The notes: generated from the letters alone by a model not told the origin. A stretch of 64,000 bases of DNA from TMED88 sp964515335 (GCA_964515335.1 CAZETS010000024.1:4199-68198); one strand, 5' to 3'. Shown: positions 28,966 through 37,194, numbered from the stretch's first letter. A program made the numbers and translations.

Positions 28966-30162
28966 TCAGGCTGCCTCGAAGAGCGAGGCCAGGCCCTGTC
29001 CGCCACCGATGCACATGGTGACGATGCCGTAGCGCTTGCCCTGGCGCTTGAGCTGGCGCAGCAGCAGGCCCGTCATGCGCGAGCCCGTCATGCCGAAGGG
29101 GTGGCCGATCGAGATCGAGCCGCCGCTCGGGTTGAGCTTCTCGTTCGGGATCTCGAGCTTGCGCTGGCAGTAGAGCAGCTGCGAGGCGAACGCCTCGTTG
29201 AGCTCGACGATGTCGATGTCGTCCATGGTCAGGCCGTGTCGCTCGAGCAGCTTGGGCACGGCGAAGACCGGGCCGATGCCCATCTCCTCGGCCCCGCAGC
29301 CGGCCACCGCAGTGCCGCGGTAGATGCCGAGCGGCTCGACGCCGAGCTGCTTGGCGCGGTCCGCCGACATCAGCAGGGTCGCCGAGGCGCCGTCGGAGAG
29401 CTGCGAGGCGTTGCCGGCCGTCACGGTGCCGCCCTCCTCCTGGGGCTTGAAGACCGGCTTCAGCGAGCCGAGGCCCTCGAGCGTGGTGCTCGGGCGGTTG
29501 CATTCGTCCTTGTCGACCGTGACGTCCTCGTCGTAGGGCTCCTCGCCCTTCTTCATCACCTTGCAGGTGACCTTCATCGGGGCGATCTCTTCCGCGACGT
29601 ACCCCGCATCCGAAGCCGCCGCGTAGCGCTGCTGGCTCTGCAGCGAGTAGGCGTCCTGGTCCTCGCGCGAGATGTCGTAGCGCTCGGCGACGATCTCGGC
29701 CGTGATGCCCATCGGGTAGTAGAGGCCCGGGAAGCGCTCCTTGGCCGCCGCGTTCGCCAGGCGGGTCGTGTTCTGTGTGCCGTCCTGCATCATCGTGATG
29801 GTTTCGACGCCGGCACCGATTGCCACGTCCGCACCCTCGTTGATGATCTGGTGGGCGGCCATCGCGACGGCCTGCGAGCCCGACGAGCAGAAGCGGTTCA
29901 CCGTGGTGCCCGCGACCTCCTTGGGGAAGCCGGCTGCCATCGCGGCGATACGGGCCATGTTCATGCCCTGACAGCCTTCAGGGAAGCCGGTGCCGACGAT
30001 GACGTCCTCGATCTCACCGGGGTCGACCTGCGAGTTGCCCGCGACCACCTCGCGCAGGGTGTGGGCGAGGTAATCGACCGGCTCGGTGATGTTGAACGAG
30101 CCGCGGTGGGCCTTGGTGAGTCCAGTGCGCAGGCTGTCGACGATGACGGCTTCTCGGGCCAT
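28966..30162 (-). CDS. Acetyl-CoA C-acyltransferase (thiolase)
   Basis: A 398-residue type I thiolase. The nucleophile is C92 in VNRFCSSGSQAV, the catalytic His is in SIGHPFGMTGSR, and the second Cys is in TMCIGGGQGLA near the C-terminus. IVELNEAFASQ provides the usual Asn/Glu. It cleaves 3-ketoacyl-CoA to acetyl-CoA and a shortened acyl-CoA, or the reverse. GGAGGAACAC precedes the ATG. It is a stand-alone gene; the FadI/FadA-type match does not reveal chain length. Confidence 0.93.
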   Translation of the reverse strand: MAREAVIVDSLRTGLTKAHRGSFNITEPVDYLAHTLREVVAGNSQVDPGEIEDVIVGTGFPEGCQGMNMARIAAMAAGFPKEVAGTTVNRFCSSGSQAVAMAAHQIINEGADVAIGAGVETITMMQDGTQNTTRLANAAAKERFPGLYYPMGITAEIVAERYDISREDQDAYSLQSQQRYAAASDAGYVAEEIAPMKVTCKVMKKGEEPYDEDVTVDKDECNRPSTTLEGLGSLKPVFKPQEEGGTVTAGNASQLSDGASATLLMSADRAKQLGVEPLGIYRGTAVAGCGAEEMGIGPVFAVPKLLERHGLTMDDIDIVELNEAFASQLLYCQRKLEIPNEKLNPSGGSISIGHPFGMTGSRMTGLLLRQLKRQGKRYGIVTMCIGGGQGLASLFEAA

Positions 30163-30275
30163 GTGTTCCTCCGTGGGGGCGCTGTGATCGCAGTGGTCAG
30201 AAAAATCGGGCCCCGAGCATAACGCTTCGGGGGCCGCCTGGTGGCGGCGCCGGCGAGCGGGTCCGCCGGGCGCGA

Positions 30276-31700
30276 CTAGGCGCCCGGCCGCCGGTCCGCC
30301 CAGGGCCGGGCCGCCTCGAGCTGGCCCGCGAGGCGGTACAGTGCGCCCTCGTCGCCGAATCTGCCCACGAGCTGCACGCCGATCGGCAGGCCCTCCGGGC
30401 TCCAGAACAGCGGCACCGACATGGCGGGGTGGCCCGAGGCGTTGAAGACCTGCGTGAAGCCCACCGCCTGCAGGACCGATGGCGTCATCGTGGCGAGGTC
30501 CGTGTTGAGCAGCGACTGCACGCCGAGCTTCTCGGGCGGCGCGCCGAGAGTGGGTGAGAGGATCGCGTCGTAGTCGGCCAACCAGGCGTCGATCTGCCGG
30601 CCGATGGCATGGATCCCGCGGATCGCCCGCGCGTAGTCGACGCCGCTGCGCTCCCGGGCGCGGGCGAGCATGAGCCGCGTGAACGGCTCGACGTCGTCGT
30701 CGCGGAGCGGGCGGCCGAGCTGCGCGGCCTTGTCGTCGAGGGTGGCGACGAGGTTCGAGCCCATGACGGTCTGGCTCGAGTGGGCGAGCAGCTCGCGATC
30801 GACCGCGATCTGCACCGGCTCGACGTGGTGGCCGAGCGACTCGAGCAGCCGGCCGGCGTCCTCGGCGGCCTCGACGCAGACGGGATGGGCCACGGTGCCG
30901 TTCAGGGGCCGGGTGAGGAGCGCGATTCGAAGCGTTCCGGGGTCGCGTCCGACCTCTTGGAGATACGGACGCTGCTTGGGCGGCGCCCAGTAGGGAGATC
31001 CGACCTCGGGCCCTTCGCTCGCGTCGAGCAGCGCCGCGTTGTCGCGCACCGATCGCGAGAGCGCGTGCACGGTCGACATGCCGCTCCAGCCCTCCCCGGC
31101 GTCCGGGCCGAAGGGCGTGCGCCCGCGTGTGGGCTTCATGCCGAACAGGCCGCAACACGACGCCGGGATGCGGATGGATCCGCCTCCGTCACTCGCGTTC
31201 GCGAGGGGGACGATGCCGGCCGCCACCGCCGCGGACGCTCCGCCCGAGGATCCGCCGGCAGTGTGCTCGGTGTTCCAGGGGTTGCGGGTCTGGCCGAAGA
31301 GCGACGACTCGGTGGTGGTGGTGAGCCCGAACTCAGGCGAGGCCGAGCGTCCGAAGGTGACGAGGCCCGCCCGGTGGTAGCGGGTGACGAGCTCGCTGTC
31401 GTGGTCGGCGACGTGCTCGGCGAAGAGCCGGCAGCCGTTGGTGGTGCGCTGTCCGGTGATCTGCAGGGCCAGGTCCTTGACGAGGAACGGCACGCCACGA
31501 AACGGTCCGTCGGGCAGGCCGTGCGCGATGGCCTCTCGCGCGTAGTCCTCCATCCCGATCACCACGGCGTTGATTCCGGGATTGCGCGCCGCGGTGCGCT
31601 CGAGGGCCGCTTCGAGCAGCGCCTCGGGCGTCACTTCACCGTTGCGGACCAGCTCGGCGAGGCCGAGAGCGTCGTAGGACTCGTACTCGGGAAAAGTCAC
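30276..31700 (-). CDS. Amidase signature family hydrolase
   Basis: A 474-residue amidase signature enzyme. The Ser-cisSer-Lys triad is visible: K75 in FLVKDLAL, S151 in TAGGSSGGASAA and nucleophile S175 in GGSIRIPAS. The C-terminal half has the usual NASGHPAMSVPL and LPIGVQLVG segments. No GatB/GatC neighbours are present and the sequence lacks GatA-specific features, so a stand-alone amidase for an unknown amide is more likely. The start is GTG with GAGGAA 6 bp before it; an upstream in-frame start would add a Pro-rich tail. Confidence 0.88.
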   Translation of the reverse strand: MTFPEYESYDALGLAELVRNGEVTPEALLEAALERTAARNPGINAVVIGMEDYAREAIAHGLPDGPFRGVPFLVKDLALQITGQRTTNGCRLFAEHVADHDSELVTRYHRAGLVTFGRSASPEFGLTTTTESSLFGQTRNPWNTEHTAGGSSGGASAAVAAGIVPLANASDGGGSIRIPASCCGLFGMKPTRGRTPFGPDAGEGWSGMSTVHALSRSVRDNAALLDASEGPEVGSPYWAPPKQRPYLQEVGRDPGTLRIALLTRPLNGTVAHPVCVEAAEDAGRLLESLGHHVEPVQIAVDRELLAHSSQTVMGSNLVATLDDKAAQLGRPLRDDDVEPFTRLMLARARERSGVDYARAIRGIHAIGRQIDAWLADYDAILSPTLGAPPEKLGVQSLLNTDLATMTPSVLQAVGFTQVFNASGHPAMSVPLFWSPEGLPIGVQLVGRFGDEGALYRLAGQLEAARPWADRRPGA

Positions 31701-31808
31701 GGCGGGTTCCTCGGGGCACGGCGGCGGGGCGTGCCCGGTGCCGGGCACGGGGGACAGTCTAGAGGAGCGATCGGGCCCGGCGGGCGGTCGTCGCGGACGG
31801 CTCGCGGA

Positions 31809-33128
31809 TCAAGGGCCGCCGGGACCGAAGGCCCGCGTGACGAACCAGAACAGCCCCACTCCGCAGACCGCCGCTCCAGCCACCTCCGCGAACACGCGAT
31901 GGGGTCGGCCGTCGGCGACGCGGCGCATCAGCATCAGGATGGGCCAGAGCAGCACCACGACGGCCAGCTGGCCCACCTCGACACCGACGTTGAAGCCCAG
32001 CAGGGCGGCGGCCAGGCGATCCGTCGGCAGCGCCATCTCGGCGAGGACCCCCGCGAAGCCGAAGCCGTGCACCAGGCCGAACGCGAAGGCGAGCAGTACG
32101 CGCAGGAGGCCGGGGTCGCGGGCCACGCGAAGCAGGCCGAAGTGGCTGGCGGTGAAGAGCGCCAGTCCCAGCAGCGTGAGGGCCGGCAGACCACCGACTC
32201 CGCCGGCGGCGAGGCCCGCTGCGGCCACCAGGCCGAGCGTCGCGAGCATGGGAATCGCCCAGCCCCGGCCGCCGAGCAGCCAGGCGTTCTCGGCCGCGAT
32301 CAGCGCGACCGAGAAACCGATCACCGCCTCGACGGGCCCCGTCTGCGGCTCGACCCAGCGCAGCACCGCCAGCGCCAGCGTGATGCTGTGGGCGACCGTG
32401 AAGCCGGTGACCAGCTTGGCGACCTCGCCCAGGCTTCGGGCCAGCAGCACCAGTGCCAGCACGAACGCCAGGTGGTCCCAGCCCGTCAGGATGTGCTCGA
32501 TTCCGAGCAGCAGGTAGTCGCCGAGAGTGGTGCCGCCGCCGGCGTCGGCCGTCGCCGCCTCGTCGTCGCCCGCGCCGGTCAGCGCCCAGGTCGGCTGTCC
32601 CTCGGTCAGCACGCGCTCGAGGATTCGCGGCCTGCCGGGGGTATCACCCGGCACGGTCAGCCGCGCGAAGTGCAGGTGCGAGGGGGCGCGGTCGAGCAGG
32701 ATGCTGGTGTGGATCGCCCGCTCGCCCGACGTGCTGCAATGCACGCGCCAGCGGTAGACCACCCAGCCCTCGTCGGCGGGCTGGGGGCTCGGTTCGGTCG
32801 CCCGCTCACACGGCTGGCCGCCGCTCGTGAGCCGGAGGTGATCGGCGAGGTAGCGGCCGACCGCCTCGGTCTCGGCGCGCCCGCTCAGGCCGGGCTGGAT
32901 CGGAAGCGGAATGCCGAGCCGCGACAGCTCGAGGAGCGAGATCCGAACGCGCACGGTGGCGCCGTCGGCATCGAGCTGCCATCCCGAGTAGGACAGGCTG
33001 CGCGCGTGGGCGGCGGCGCGATCGGGTGTGGCGGCGAGCCCAAGCCCGGCCGCGGCGAGCAGCACGAGTGCGCCGAGCAGTCGGGGCAGGGCGGCGGGCC
33101 GGGCGAGCGTCGACACGCGCTGCAGCAT
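31809..33128 (-). CDS. HupE/UreJ-like membrane protein
   Basis: A 439-residue protein. A signal peptide (LLGALVLLAAAGLGLA, then DRAAA) exports a 170-residue beta-rich domain. Six or seven membrane helices follow with the HupE/UreJ_2 signature: GIEHILTGWDHLAFVLAL, FTVAHSITLALAVL and GLVHGFGFAGVL, rich in His that could bind metal. Relatives are proposed nickel or cobalt permeases, but transport is unproven for this long exported type. ATG at 33128 has no strong ribosome site. A 19-bp palindrome lies 9 bp ahead of it. Confidence 0.8.
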   Translation of the reverse strand: MLQRVSTLARPAALPRLLGALVLLAAAGLGLAATPDRAAAHARSLSYSGWQLDADGATVRVRISLLELSRLGIPLPIQPGLSGRAETEAVGRYLADHLRLTSGGQPCERATEPSPQPADEGWVVYRWRVHCSTSGERAIHTSILLDRAPSHLHFARLTVPGDTPGRPRILERVLTEGQPTWALTGAGDDEAATADAGGGTTLGDYLLLGIEHILTGWDHLAFVLALVLLARSLGEVAKLVTGFTVAHSITLALAVLRWVEPQTGPVEAVIGFSVALIAAENAWLLGGRGWAIPMLATLGLVAAAGLAAGGVGGLPALTLLGLALFTASHFGLLRVARDPGLLRVLLAFAFGLVHGFGFAGVLAEMALPTDRLAAALLGFNVGVEVGQLAVVVLLWPILMLMRRVADGRPHRVFAEVAGAAVCGVGLFWFVTRAFGPGGP

Positions 33129-33136
33129 AGCGGCGG

Positions 33137-33155
33137 GATCCGTTGCCAACGGATC
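33137..33155. promoter_or_regulatory. 8-3-8 palindrome before the HupE-like gene
   Basis: GATCCGTT-GCC-AACGGATC is a perfect inverted repeat only 9-27 bp upstream of the HupE-like start. It could be an operator or an RNA hairpin masking the translation start. No specific regulator can be named. Confidence 0.4.
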
Positions 33156-33260
33156 GGTTGCAACGTGAAGCGATCCAGGCCGAAAACGACGTTGTAGAAC
33201 GGTTTCCGAGCCGTCTTCGGCGAGATGGAGACGAGATCGTCCAAGTTGCGCGAAAGGCCG

Positions 33261-33288
33261 TTGACGGATCGACGATGTCTGCTATAAT
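33261..33288 (+). promoter_or_regulatory. Near-consensus sigma70 promoter
   Basis: TTGACG at 33261-33266 and TATAAT at 33283-33288 are separated by 16 bp. This is the closest match to the housekeeping consensus that I found in the window, notable in DNA this rich in GC. It would start a transcript near 33295, which runs straight into the hairpin at 33305. Confidence 0.65.
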
Positions 33289-33304
33289 TGGTTCTGTCTT
33301 TACG

Positions 33305-33343
33305 AAAGGATCCGCCGGGCTCGGCGGGTCCTTTCTGCGTTTT
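33305..33343 (+). terminator. Strong hairpin with T-run (intrinsic terminator or attenuator)
   Basis: Bases 33305-33317 pair with 33322-33334 in a 13-bp stem with one G-T wobble and a GGCT loop (arms AAAGGATCCGCCG and CGGCGGGTCCTTT). CTGCG and then TTTT follow. It lies about 10 nt downstream of the predicted start of the 33261 promoter, so it would end a transcript of about 49 nt or attenuate the NnrU-like gene. Confidence 0.6.
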
Positions 33344-33474
33344 GGGGCCCGCGGGTCCCGCCCGCGCTCGCAGAGCCCGCAGGAGTGCCGGCAGGGCAGG
33401 GTGAAGGGTGAAGCGCGCCCGGCCGAGCCGTCGGCCCTCGTGGATGCGCGAGAACCCTCTATATCCTGTGAGAG

Positions 33475-33605
33475 GTGCCCACGAAATTGGTTCTGGCCCG
33501 AGGGCGGGGGCCTGGTGGGCTCTTCTGGGTCGCGAAACGGGCGCTCGGGCGAGGGGAGGTCCCCGGGGCCGACTCTCGGGCCGTCGGCACCATTATCGTG
33601 GGCAC
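33475..33605 (+). ncRNA. Candidate structured RNA, rod-like fold
   Basis: The ends close as a perfect 10-bp stem, GTGCCCACGA (33475-33484) with TCGTGGGCAC (33596-33605). Pairing continues inward through a partly mismatched stretch, then GGCCCGAG (33495-33502) with CTCGGGCC (33575-33582), GGGGGCC (33506-33512) with GGTCCCC (33558-33564), and a further short stem at 33520-33525 with 33551-33556. The result is an elongated rod with internal loops, reminiscent in shape of 6S RNA but without a motif I can identify. TATCCT at 33462-33467 could be its -10. It could instead be part of the leader of the NnrU-like gene. Strand is assumed. Confidence 0.4.
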
Positions 33606-33711
33606 GTCCTATTCTGTGCGCCTCGGCCGGCTCCTCGAGATCGTTACGGTTCGCCCGTCCTCGTCGCAGGGTGACCGCCTCGACGCCGGGCGGCACTTCG
33701 GAGGCGGCCCG

Positions 33712-34383
33712 ATGAGCCCCACTCTCGCGATCGTCCTGCTCTGGGTGGCGTTCGCCGCGACCCACATGCTGATGTCGAGCATCCGATTCCGGCCGAAGCT
33801 GGTCTCGCTGCTGACCGACCGGGGTTTTCAGGGCGTCTACTCGCTGATCGCCTTCGGGATCTTCGGGCCGCTCTGCGTGATCTACTTCGACAACAAGCAC
33901 GCGGGTCCGCTCTTGTACTCGATCCCCGTGTCGACGGGCGTCTGGTGGTTGCTCTCGATCGGCATGGCGATCGCCTTCGTGCTGCTCTTCTGCGGCCTGC
34001 TGACGCCGAGCCCGACGTCTCTGTCGGCCGGCGAGGAGACCGCCGAGCCCCGGGGCGTCCACTACATCACGCGTCACGCTCTGCTGATGTCGATGGCGCT
34101 GTTCGGGCTGCTCCACCTGATTCCCAACGGCTACGCGTCCGACGTGGCCTTCTTCGGCGGCTTCCCGGTGTTCGTGCTGATGGGCACCGCCCACCAGGAT
34201 CGCCGCAAGCTCGCCCTCGACGGCGACCGCTATCGCCCTTTCTACGAGGCGACCCCCTGGATCCCGTTCACGGGCGGCTCGACGCTGCGGGGCCTGCGCG
34301 AGATCTCGCTGCTCGCCGTCGGTCTCGGCGTTGCTGCCACCGTGGTGCTGCGGTACTTCCACGCGGCGCTGTTCAGCGGCTGA
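33712..34383 (+). CDS. NnrU-like integral membrane protein
   Basis: A 223-residue membrane protein with five to six helices (LAIVLLWVAFAATHMLMSS, GVYSLIAFGIFGPLCVIYF, GVWWLLSIGMAIAFVLLF). HYITRHALLMSMALFGLLH and a short-loop GTAHQDRRKLA match the NnrU/isoprenylcysteine methyltransferase-like superfamily. NnrU was named for nitric-oxide metabolism, but many members lie outside denitrification loci and their function is unknown. No nitrogen-oxide genes are near. GGAGGCGGCCCG precedes the ATG. A weak hairpin (GTCC/GGAC at 34429-34443, then TTTTCTTT) may end the transcript. Confidence 0.75.
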   Translation: MSPTLAIVLLWVAFAATHMLMSSIRFRPKLVSLLTDRGFQGVYSLIAFGIFGPLCVIYFDNKHAGPLLYSIPVSTGVWWLLSIGMAIAFVLLFCGLLTPSPTSLSAGEETAEPRGVHYITRHALLMSMALFGLLHLIPNGYASDVAFFGGFPVFVLMGTAHQDRRKLALDGDRYRPFYEATPWIPFTGGSTLRGLREISLLAVGLGVAATVVLRYFHAALFSG

Positions 34384-34463
34384 GCGGCCGCCTTCCCCAG
34401 GAGGGGCTCCGCGCCGCCCGAACGGATGGTCCGCGGCTTGGACGGGTTTTCTTTCGGCCACCT

Positions 34464-34493
34464 ATTGAAAACGATTTTCAATTCTGATAGAAC
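34464..34493 (+). promoter_or_regulatory. Fur-like palindrome overlapping a promoter
   Basis: ATTGAAAA-CGA-TTTTCAAT (34464-34482) is a perfect 8-3-8, 19-bp palindrome, AT-rich in GC-rich surroundings and similar in size and composition to Fur boxes. TTGAAA inside it (34465-34470) and TAGAAC (34488-34493) are 17 bp apart and make a good sigma70 promoter reading into the porin gene. A repressor bound to the palindrome would cover the -35 element. Fur is inferred; MntR, Zur or an unrelated dimer could bind instead. Confidence 0.6.
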
Positions 34494-34586
34494 CTGGGCT
34501 CCTATTGATTGTGACATTCCATTTCATTCGGATACGATCCGTGGCTTGCCCGGCGTGGCCGCGGGGGATGGGGAGCGCGACCGCCG

Positions 34587-36047
34587 ATGACCAGCAGGAA
34601 CGGGATGGGAAGGCAGAGCAGGCCGCGCCCGCGGCTCACGGCGATCGCGTCGCTCGCGCTTGCGTGTGGCCTGGTGTGGCCCGCGGCGGCGGAGGACGCC
34701 GCCGGCACGGCGAGCGACGCCGCGCGGTCCGCCGAGGGCGGCGTCGGTGAAGCCGGCGCCTCGGGCAGTGCGAACGGAGACGACGGCGAGCGCCTCGACC
34801 AGCTCGAGGCGAAGGTCGAGGTCATCGCGGACGAGCTCAGCAAGGCGATCACGGCCGCGACGGTCCCGGAGGACCGCGAACTCACCAGCTTCGCCGGCCT
34901 CGGTCCGGCCGCCTCGAAGGTCTACTACCGCGACAAGGGCCTCAGCATCGGCGGCTACGGCGAGGTCCTGCTCAACGCGTACGTCACCGACGAGCGCAAC
35001 AGCGCCGGCGCGCTGGTCCGCAAGAACGACATCTTCGACGCGCTGCGGGGCGTGCTCTACGTCGGATACAAGTTCAACGACCGGTGGGTCGTGAACTCCG
35101 AGTTCGAGTTCGAGCACGCGGGCACTAGCGGAGGCGGCTCCGTCTCGGTCGAGTTCCTGACCCTCGACTACATGCCGCGCGACTACCTGAGCTTCCGCGT
35201 CGGCATGGTGCTCATCCCGATGGGCTTCGTGAACGAGGTCCACGAGCCGACCTTCTTCTACGGCGCGAATCGCCCCGCGGTCGAGCGGCAGATCATTCCG
35301 ACGACCTGGCGGGAGAACGGCGGCGGCGTCTTCGGCTCGATCGGCGACCGCGTCCGCTATCGCGCCTACATGGTCAATGGCATGAAGGCGACCGGCTTCT
35401 CGGTGACGGGCCTGCGCGGCGGGCGGCAGAAGGGCAGCCGGGCGCTCAGCAACAACTGGGCGTTCGTCGGCCGCGTGGACGTCGACGTGATCGAGGGGCT
35501 CGTCGTGAGCGGCTCGGTCTATACGGGCAAGTCCGGGCAGGGGCAGATCAACTGCCCGCCGCCCTGCACCGGGGCGAACCCGGTATTGGTCCAGGTTCCG
35601 GGCACGCCCACCACCCTCTACGAGGTTCACGGCGAGTTCAAGCGCTGGGGCCTCACCGTCCAGGGCCTGCTGACCCAGGCCTTCATCGGCGACGCCGGGC
35701 AGCTGAACGTCGCCCTCGGCAATGCGCCGAACAGCGGCAACGCGGTCGCGAAGACGATGCTCGGCTGGTACCTGCTCGGCGCCTACGACGTGCTGCCGCT
35801 GATCTTCCCCGACTCGAAGATGTCGCTCGAGCCGTACTTTCGCTACGAGCGGCTCGACACCCAGAACCAGATGCCGGCGGGCTACGCGCCGAACCGCAAA
35901 TACACCCAGGACATCTACACGACCGGTCTGCAGTTCAAGCCGCTGCCGCAGATCGTCCTCAAGCTCGACTACCAGCGGGTCACGCCGGAGTCGCATCCGG
36001 ACGACGTGGCGGACGCGGTCCGCTTCGCGGCGGGGTATGTGTTCTAG
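34587..36047 (+). CDS. Outer-membrane porin-like beta-barrel protein
   Basis: A 486-residue exported protein. The signal peptide (AIASLALACGLVWP, then AAAED) is followed by an acidic linker and a short coiled coil (ERLDQLEAKVEVIADELSKA), as in trimeric porins. A barrel rich in alternating aromatic strands follows (SIGGYGEVLLNAYVTDE, RWVVNSEFEFEH, SFRVGMVLIPMGFVNEVHEP, YFRYERLDTQNQ) and ends in a terminal Phe (AAGYVF), the usual barrel assembly signal. It resembles phosphate/pyrophosphate-selective porins but the solute is unknown. It heads an operon under a Fur-like box with an FMN-binding protein, which overlaps its end by 11 bp. Confidence 0.8.
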   Translation: MTSRNGMGRQSRPRPRLTAIASLALACGLVWPAAAEDAAGTASDAARSAEGGVGEAGASGSANGDDGERLDQLEAKVEVIADELSKAITAATVPEDRELTSFAGLGPAASKVYYRDKGLSIGGYGEVLLNAYVTDERNSAGALVRKNDIFDALRGVLYVGYKFNDRWVVNSEFEFEHAGTSGGGSVSVEFLTLDYMPRDYLSFRVGMVLIPMGFVNEVHEPTFFYGANRPAVERQIIPTTWRENGGGVFGSIGDRVRYRAYMVNGMKATGFSVTGLRGGRQKGSRALSNNWAFVGRVDVDVIEGLVVSGSVYTGKSGQGQINCPPPCTGANPVLVQVPGTPTTLYEVHGEFKRWGLTVQGLLTQAFIGDAGQLNVALGNAPNSGNAVAKTMLGWYLLGAYDVLPLIFPDSKMSLEPYFRYERLDTQNQMPAGYAPNRKYTQDIYTTGLQFKPLPQIVLKLDYQRVTPESHPDDVADAVRFAAGYVF

Positions 36048-36579
36048 AGCGAGATGCGTACGGATGGCGGCGCTGCTGCTCTGCGTCGTCGCGGCCGGAG
36101 CCGAGGCCAAGGTCTTCTTCACCCAGAAGGAGGCCCTGGCCCTGGCCTTTCCGGAGGCGGATCGCATCGAGCTGGCCACGCACGTGCTCTCGGAAGACCA
36201 GACCGAACGCATCCAACGGCGCGCGCGCACTCGACTCGACTCGCGCCTGGTCGCGATCCACACCGCGTGGCAGGGCGACGAGGTGATCGGTCACGCGCAC
36301 ATCGACATCCACACGGTGCGCACCAAGGCCGAGGGCTTCATGGTGGTGATCGACGCCCAGGGCCGGGTCGATTCGGTCCGCGTGCTCGCCTTCTACGAGC
36401 CGCTCGATTACCTGCCGTCGCCGCGCTGGTACGACCGCTTCGTCGGGCGCAAGAACGGCGATCCGCTGCGGCTCGGTCGCGACGTCGATGGTGTCTCGGG
36501 TGCTACGCTCTCGGCGCGGGCGGCCACCGAGGGCGTCCGGCGTATGCTGGCCTACTACGAGGTGCTGTTGGCCGGCTGA
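36037..36579 (+). CDS. Exported FMN-binding domain protein
   Basis: A 180-residue protein. An Arg-containing N-terminus and hydrophobic stretch (MAALLLCVVAAGAEA) form a signal peptide. The FMN-binding domain ends in DGVSGATLSA, where Thr157 is the predicted site for covalent FMN attachment by ApbE, as in NqrC and RnfG. I chose ATG 36037, which gives a charged n-region and overlaps the porin end; ATG 36064 is a shorter alternative. No heme motif is present. It would carry electrons on the outer face of the inner membrane or in the periplasm. ApbE is encoded 0.8 kb away on the other strand. Confidence 0.82.
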   Translation: MCSRARCVRMAALLLCVVAAGAEAKVFFTQKEALALAFPEADRIELATHVLSEDQTERIQRRARTRLDSRLVAIHTAWQGDEVIGHAHIDIHTVRTKAEGFMVVIDAQGRVDSVRVLAFYEPLDYLPSPRWYDRFVGRKNGDPLRLGRDVDGVSGATLSARAATEGVRRMLAYYEVLLAG

Positions 36580-36635
36580 GTTCGCCGGGGCGGTGGCCCG
36601 GTGCAGAGCGTGCGGGCGGAGGGCTTCGGGGCGGG

Positions 36636-37184
36636 ATGCGATTCGTCGTGACGGGGGAGTGGAGCCGCAATCGGCTGCTCCAGACGATCGTCGTCCTCTA
36701 CGCCGTCTACGTGATCCTGCTCTGGGTCACGAACGCCATGCTGTACTTCCAGAAGATGACGCTCGCGCCTTCGTCGGTGGTCGCCTACTACCTCGGCGAC
36801 GAGAGCCGCTTCCTGCCGGCGCGAAGCCTCCAGGGCCTCACGGAGGTCTCGCACTTCCACCTGTTCGCGATCGGCATGCTGCTGCTCGTCCTCACTCACC
36901 TGATGCTCTTCATCCCGGTGAGCGGGCGCGCGAAGGCCTGGCTGATCGCCGTGCCGTTCTTCGCGGGGCTGGTCGACGAGGGCGCCGGCTGGCTGGTGCG
37001 CTTCGGCGGGCCCGGCTTCGCCGTCGTCAAGGTCGCTGGATTCCTGCTGCTGCAGGGAAGCCTCGCCGTGCTCGTCGTGATCTCGCTCTGGGCCACCTTC
37101 ACGAAGAAGCAGGCCGAGAACTACATCGGCTTCGACGACTTCGAGGACGACTTCGACGACGACCCGGTGGTCGGCGAGGAGTAG
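36636..37184 (+). CDS. Four-helix membrane protein of unknown family
   Basis: A 182-residue protein with four predicted membrane helices: LLQTIVVLYAVYVILLWVT, LFAIGMLLLVLTHLMLFI, AWLIAVPFFAGLVDEGAGWL and VAGFLLLQGSLAVLVVISLW. The second helix holds H73, H75 and H88, possible heme or metal ligands. The C-terminus is strongly acidic (FDDFEDDFDDDPVV) and probably cytosolic. I do not recognise a characterised family. Its place right after a flavin-carrying protein suggests it passes electrons across the membrane to that protein, but this is inference from context. The ATG lacks a strong ribosome site. It is convergent with nqrM, 10 bp away. Confidence 0.7.
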   Translation: MRFVVTGEWSRNRLLQTIVVLYAVYVILLWVTNAMLYFQKMTLAPSSVVAYYLGDESRFLPARSLQGLTEVSHFHLFAIGMLLLVLTHLMLFIPVSGRAKAWLIAVPFFAGLVDEGAGWLVRFGGPGFAVVKVAGFLLLQGSLAVLVVISLWATFTKKQAENYIGFDDFEDDFDDDPVVGEE

Positions 37185-37194
37185 CTCGAGCCGT

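Larger units (their letters stand above)
33129..33711. other. 583-bp non-coding region between HupE-like and NnrU-like genes
   Basis: This is one of the longest gene-free stretches in the window, and it is locally AT-richer than its surroundings. From left to right it holds a palindrome next to the HupE-like start, a sigma70-like promoter, a strong hairpin followed by TTTT, and a 131-nt segment that can fold into a rod. GGAGG at 33700-33704 is the ribosome site of the NnrU-like gene. A TTG-initiated minus-strand frame from 33244 runs out of frame into the HupE-like gene and I do not accept it as coding. Confidence 0.6.

Noticed and set aside
32885..33244. Minus-strand frame opening at 33244 with peptide-like start
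   Set aside because: It begins with TTG without a ribosome site and then runs out of frame through the HupE-like gene; composition after the first 40 codons is that of a shadow frame.
33475..33605. SRP RNA (4.5S) as identity of the rod-like fold
   Set aside because: The conserved GGAA-type apical loop and its flanking motif are missing.
33712..34383. Denitrification locus based on NnrU-like protein
   Set aside because: No nitrite, nitric-oxide or nitrous-oxide reductase gene or regulator lies nearby; the family is broad.
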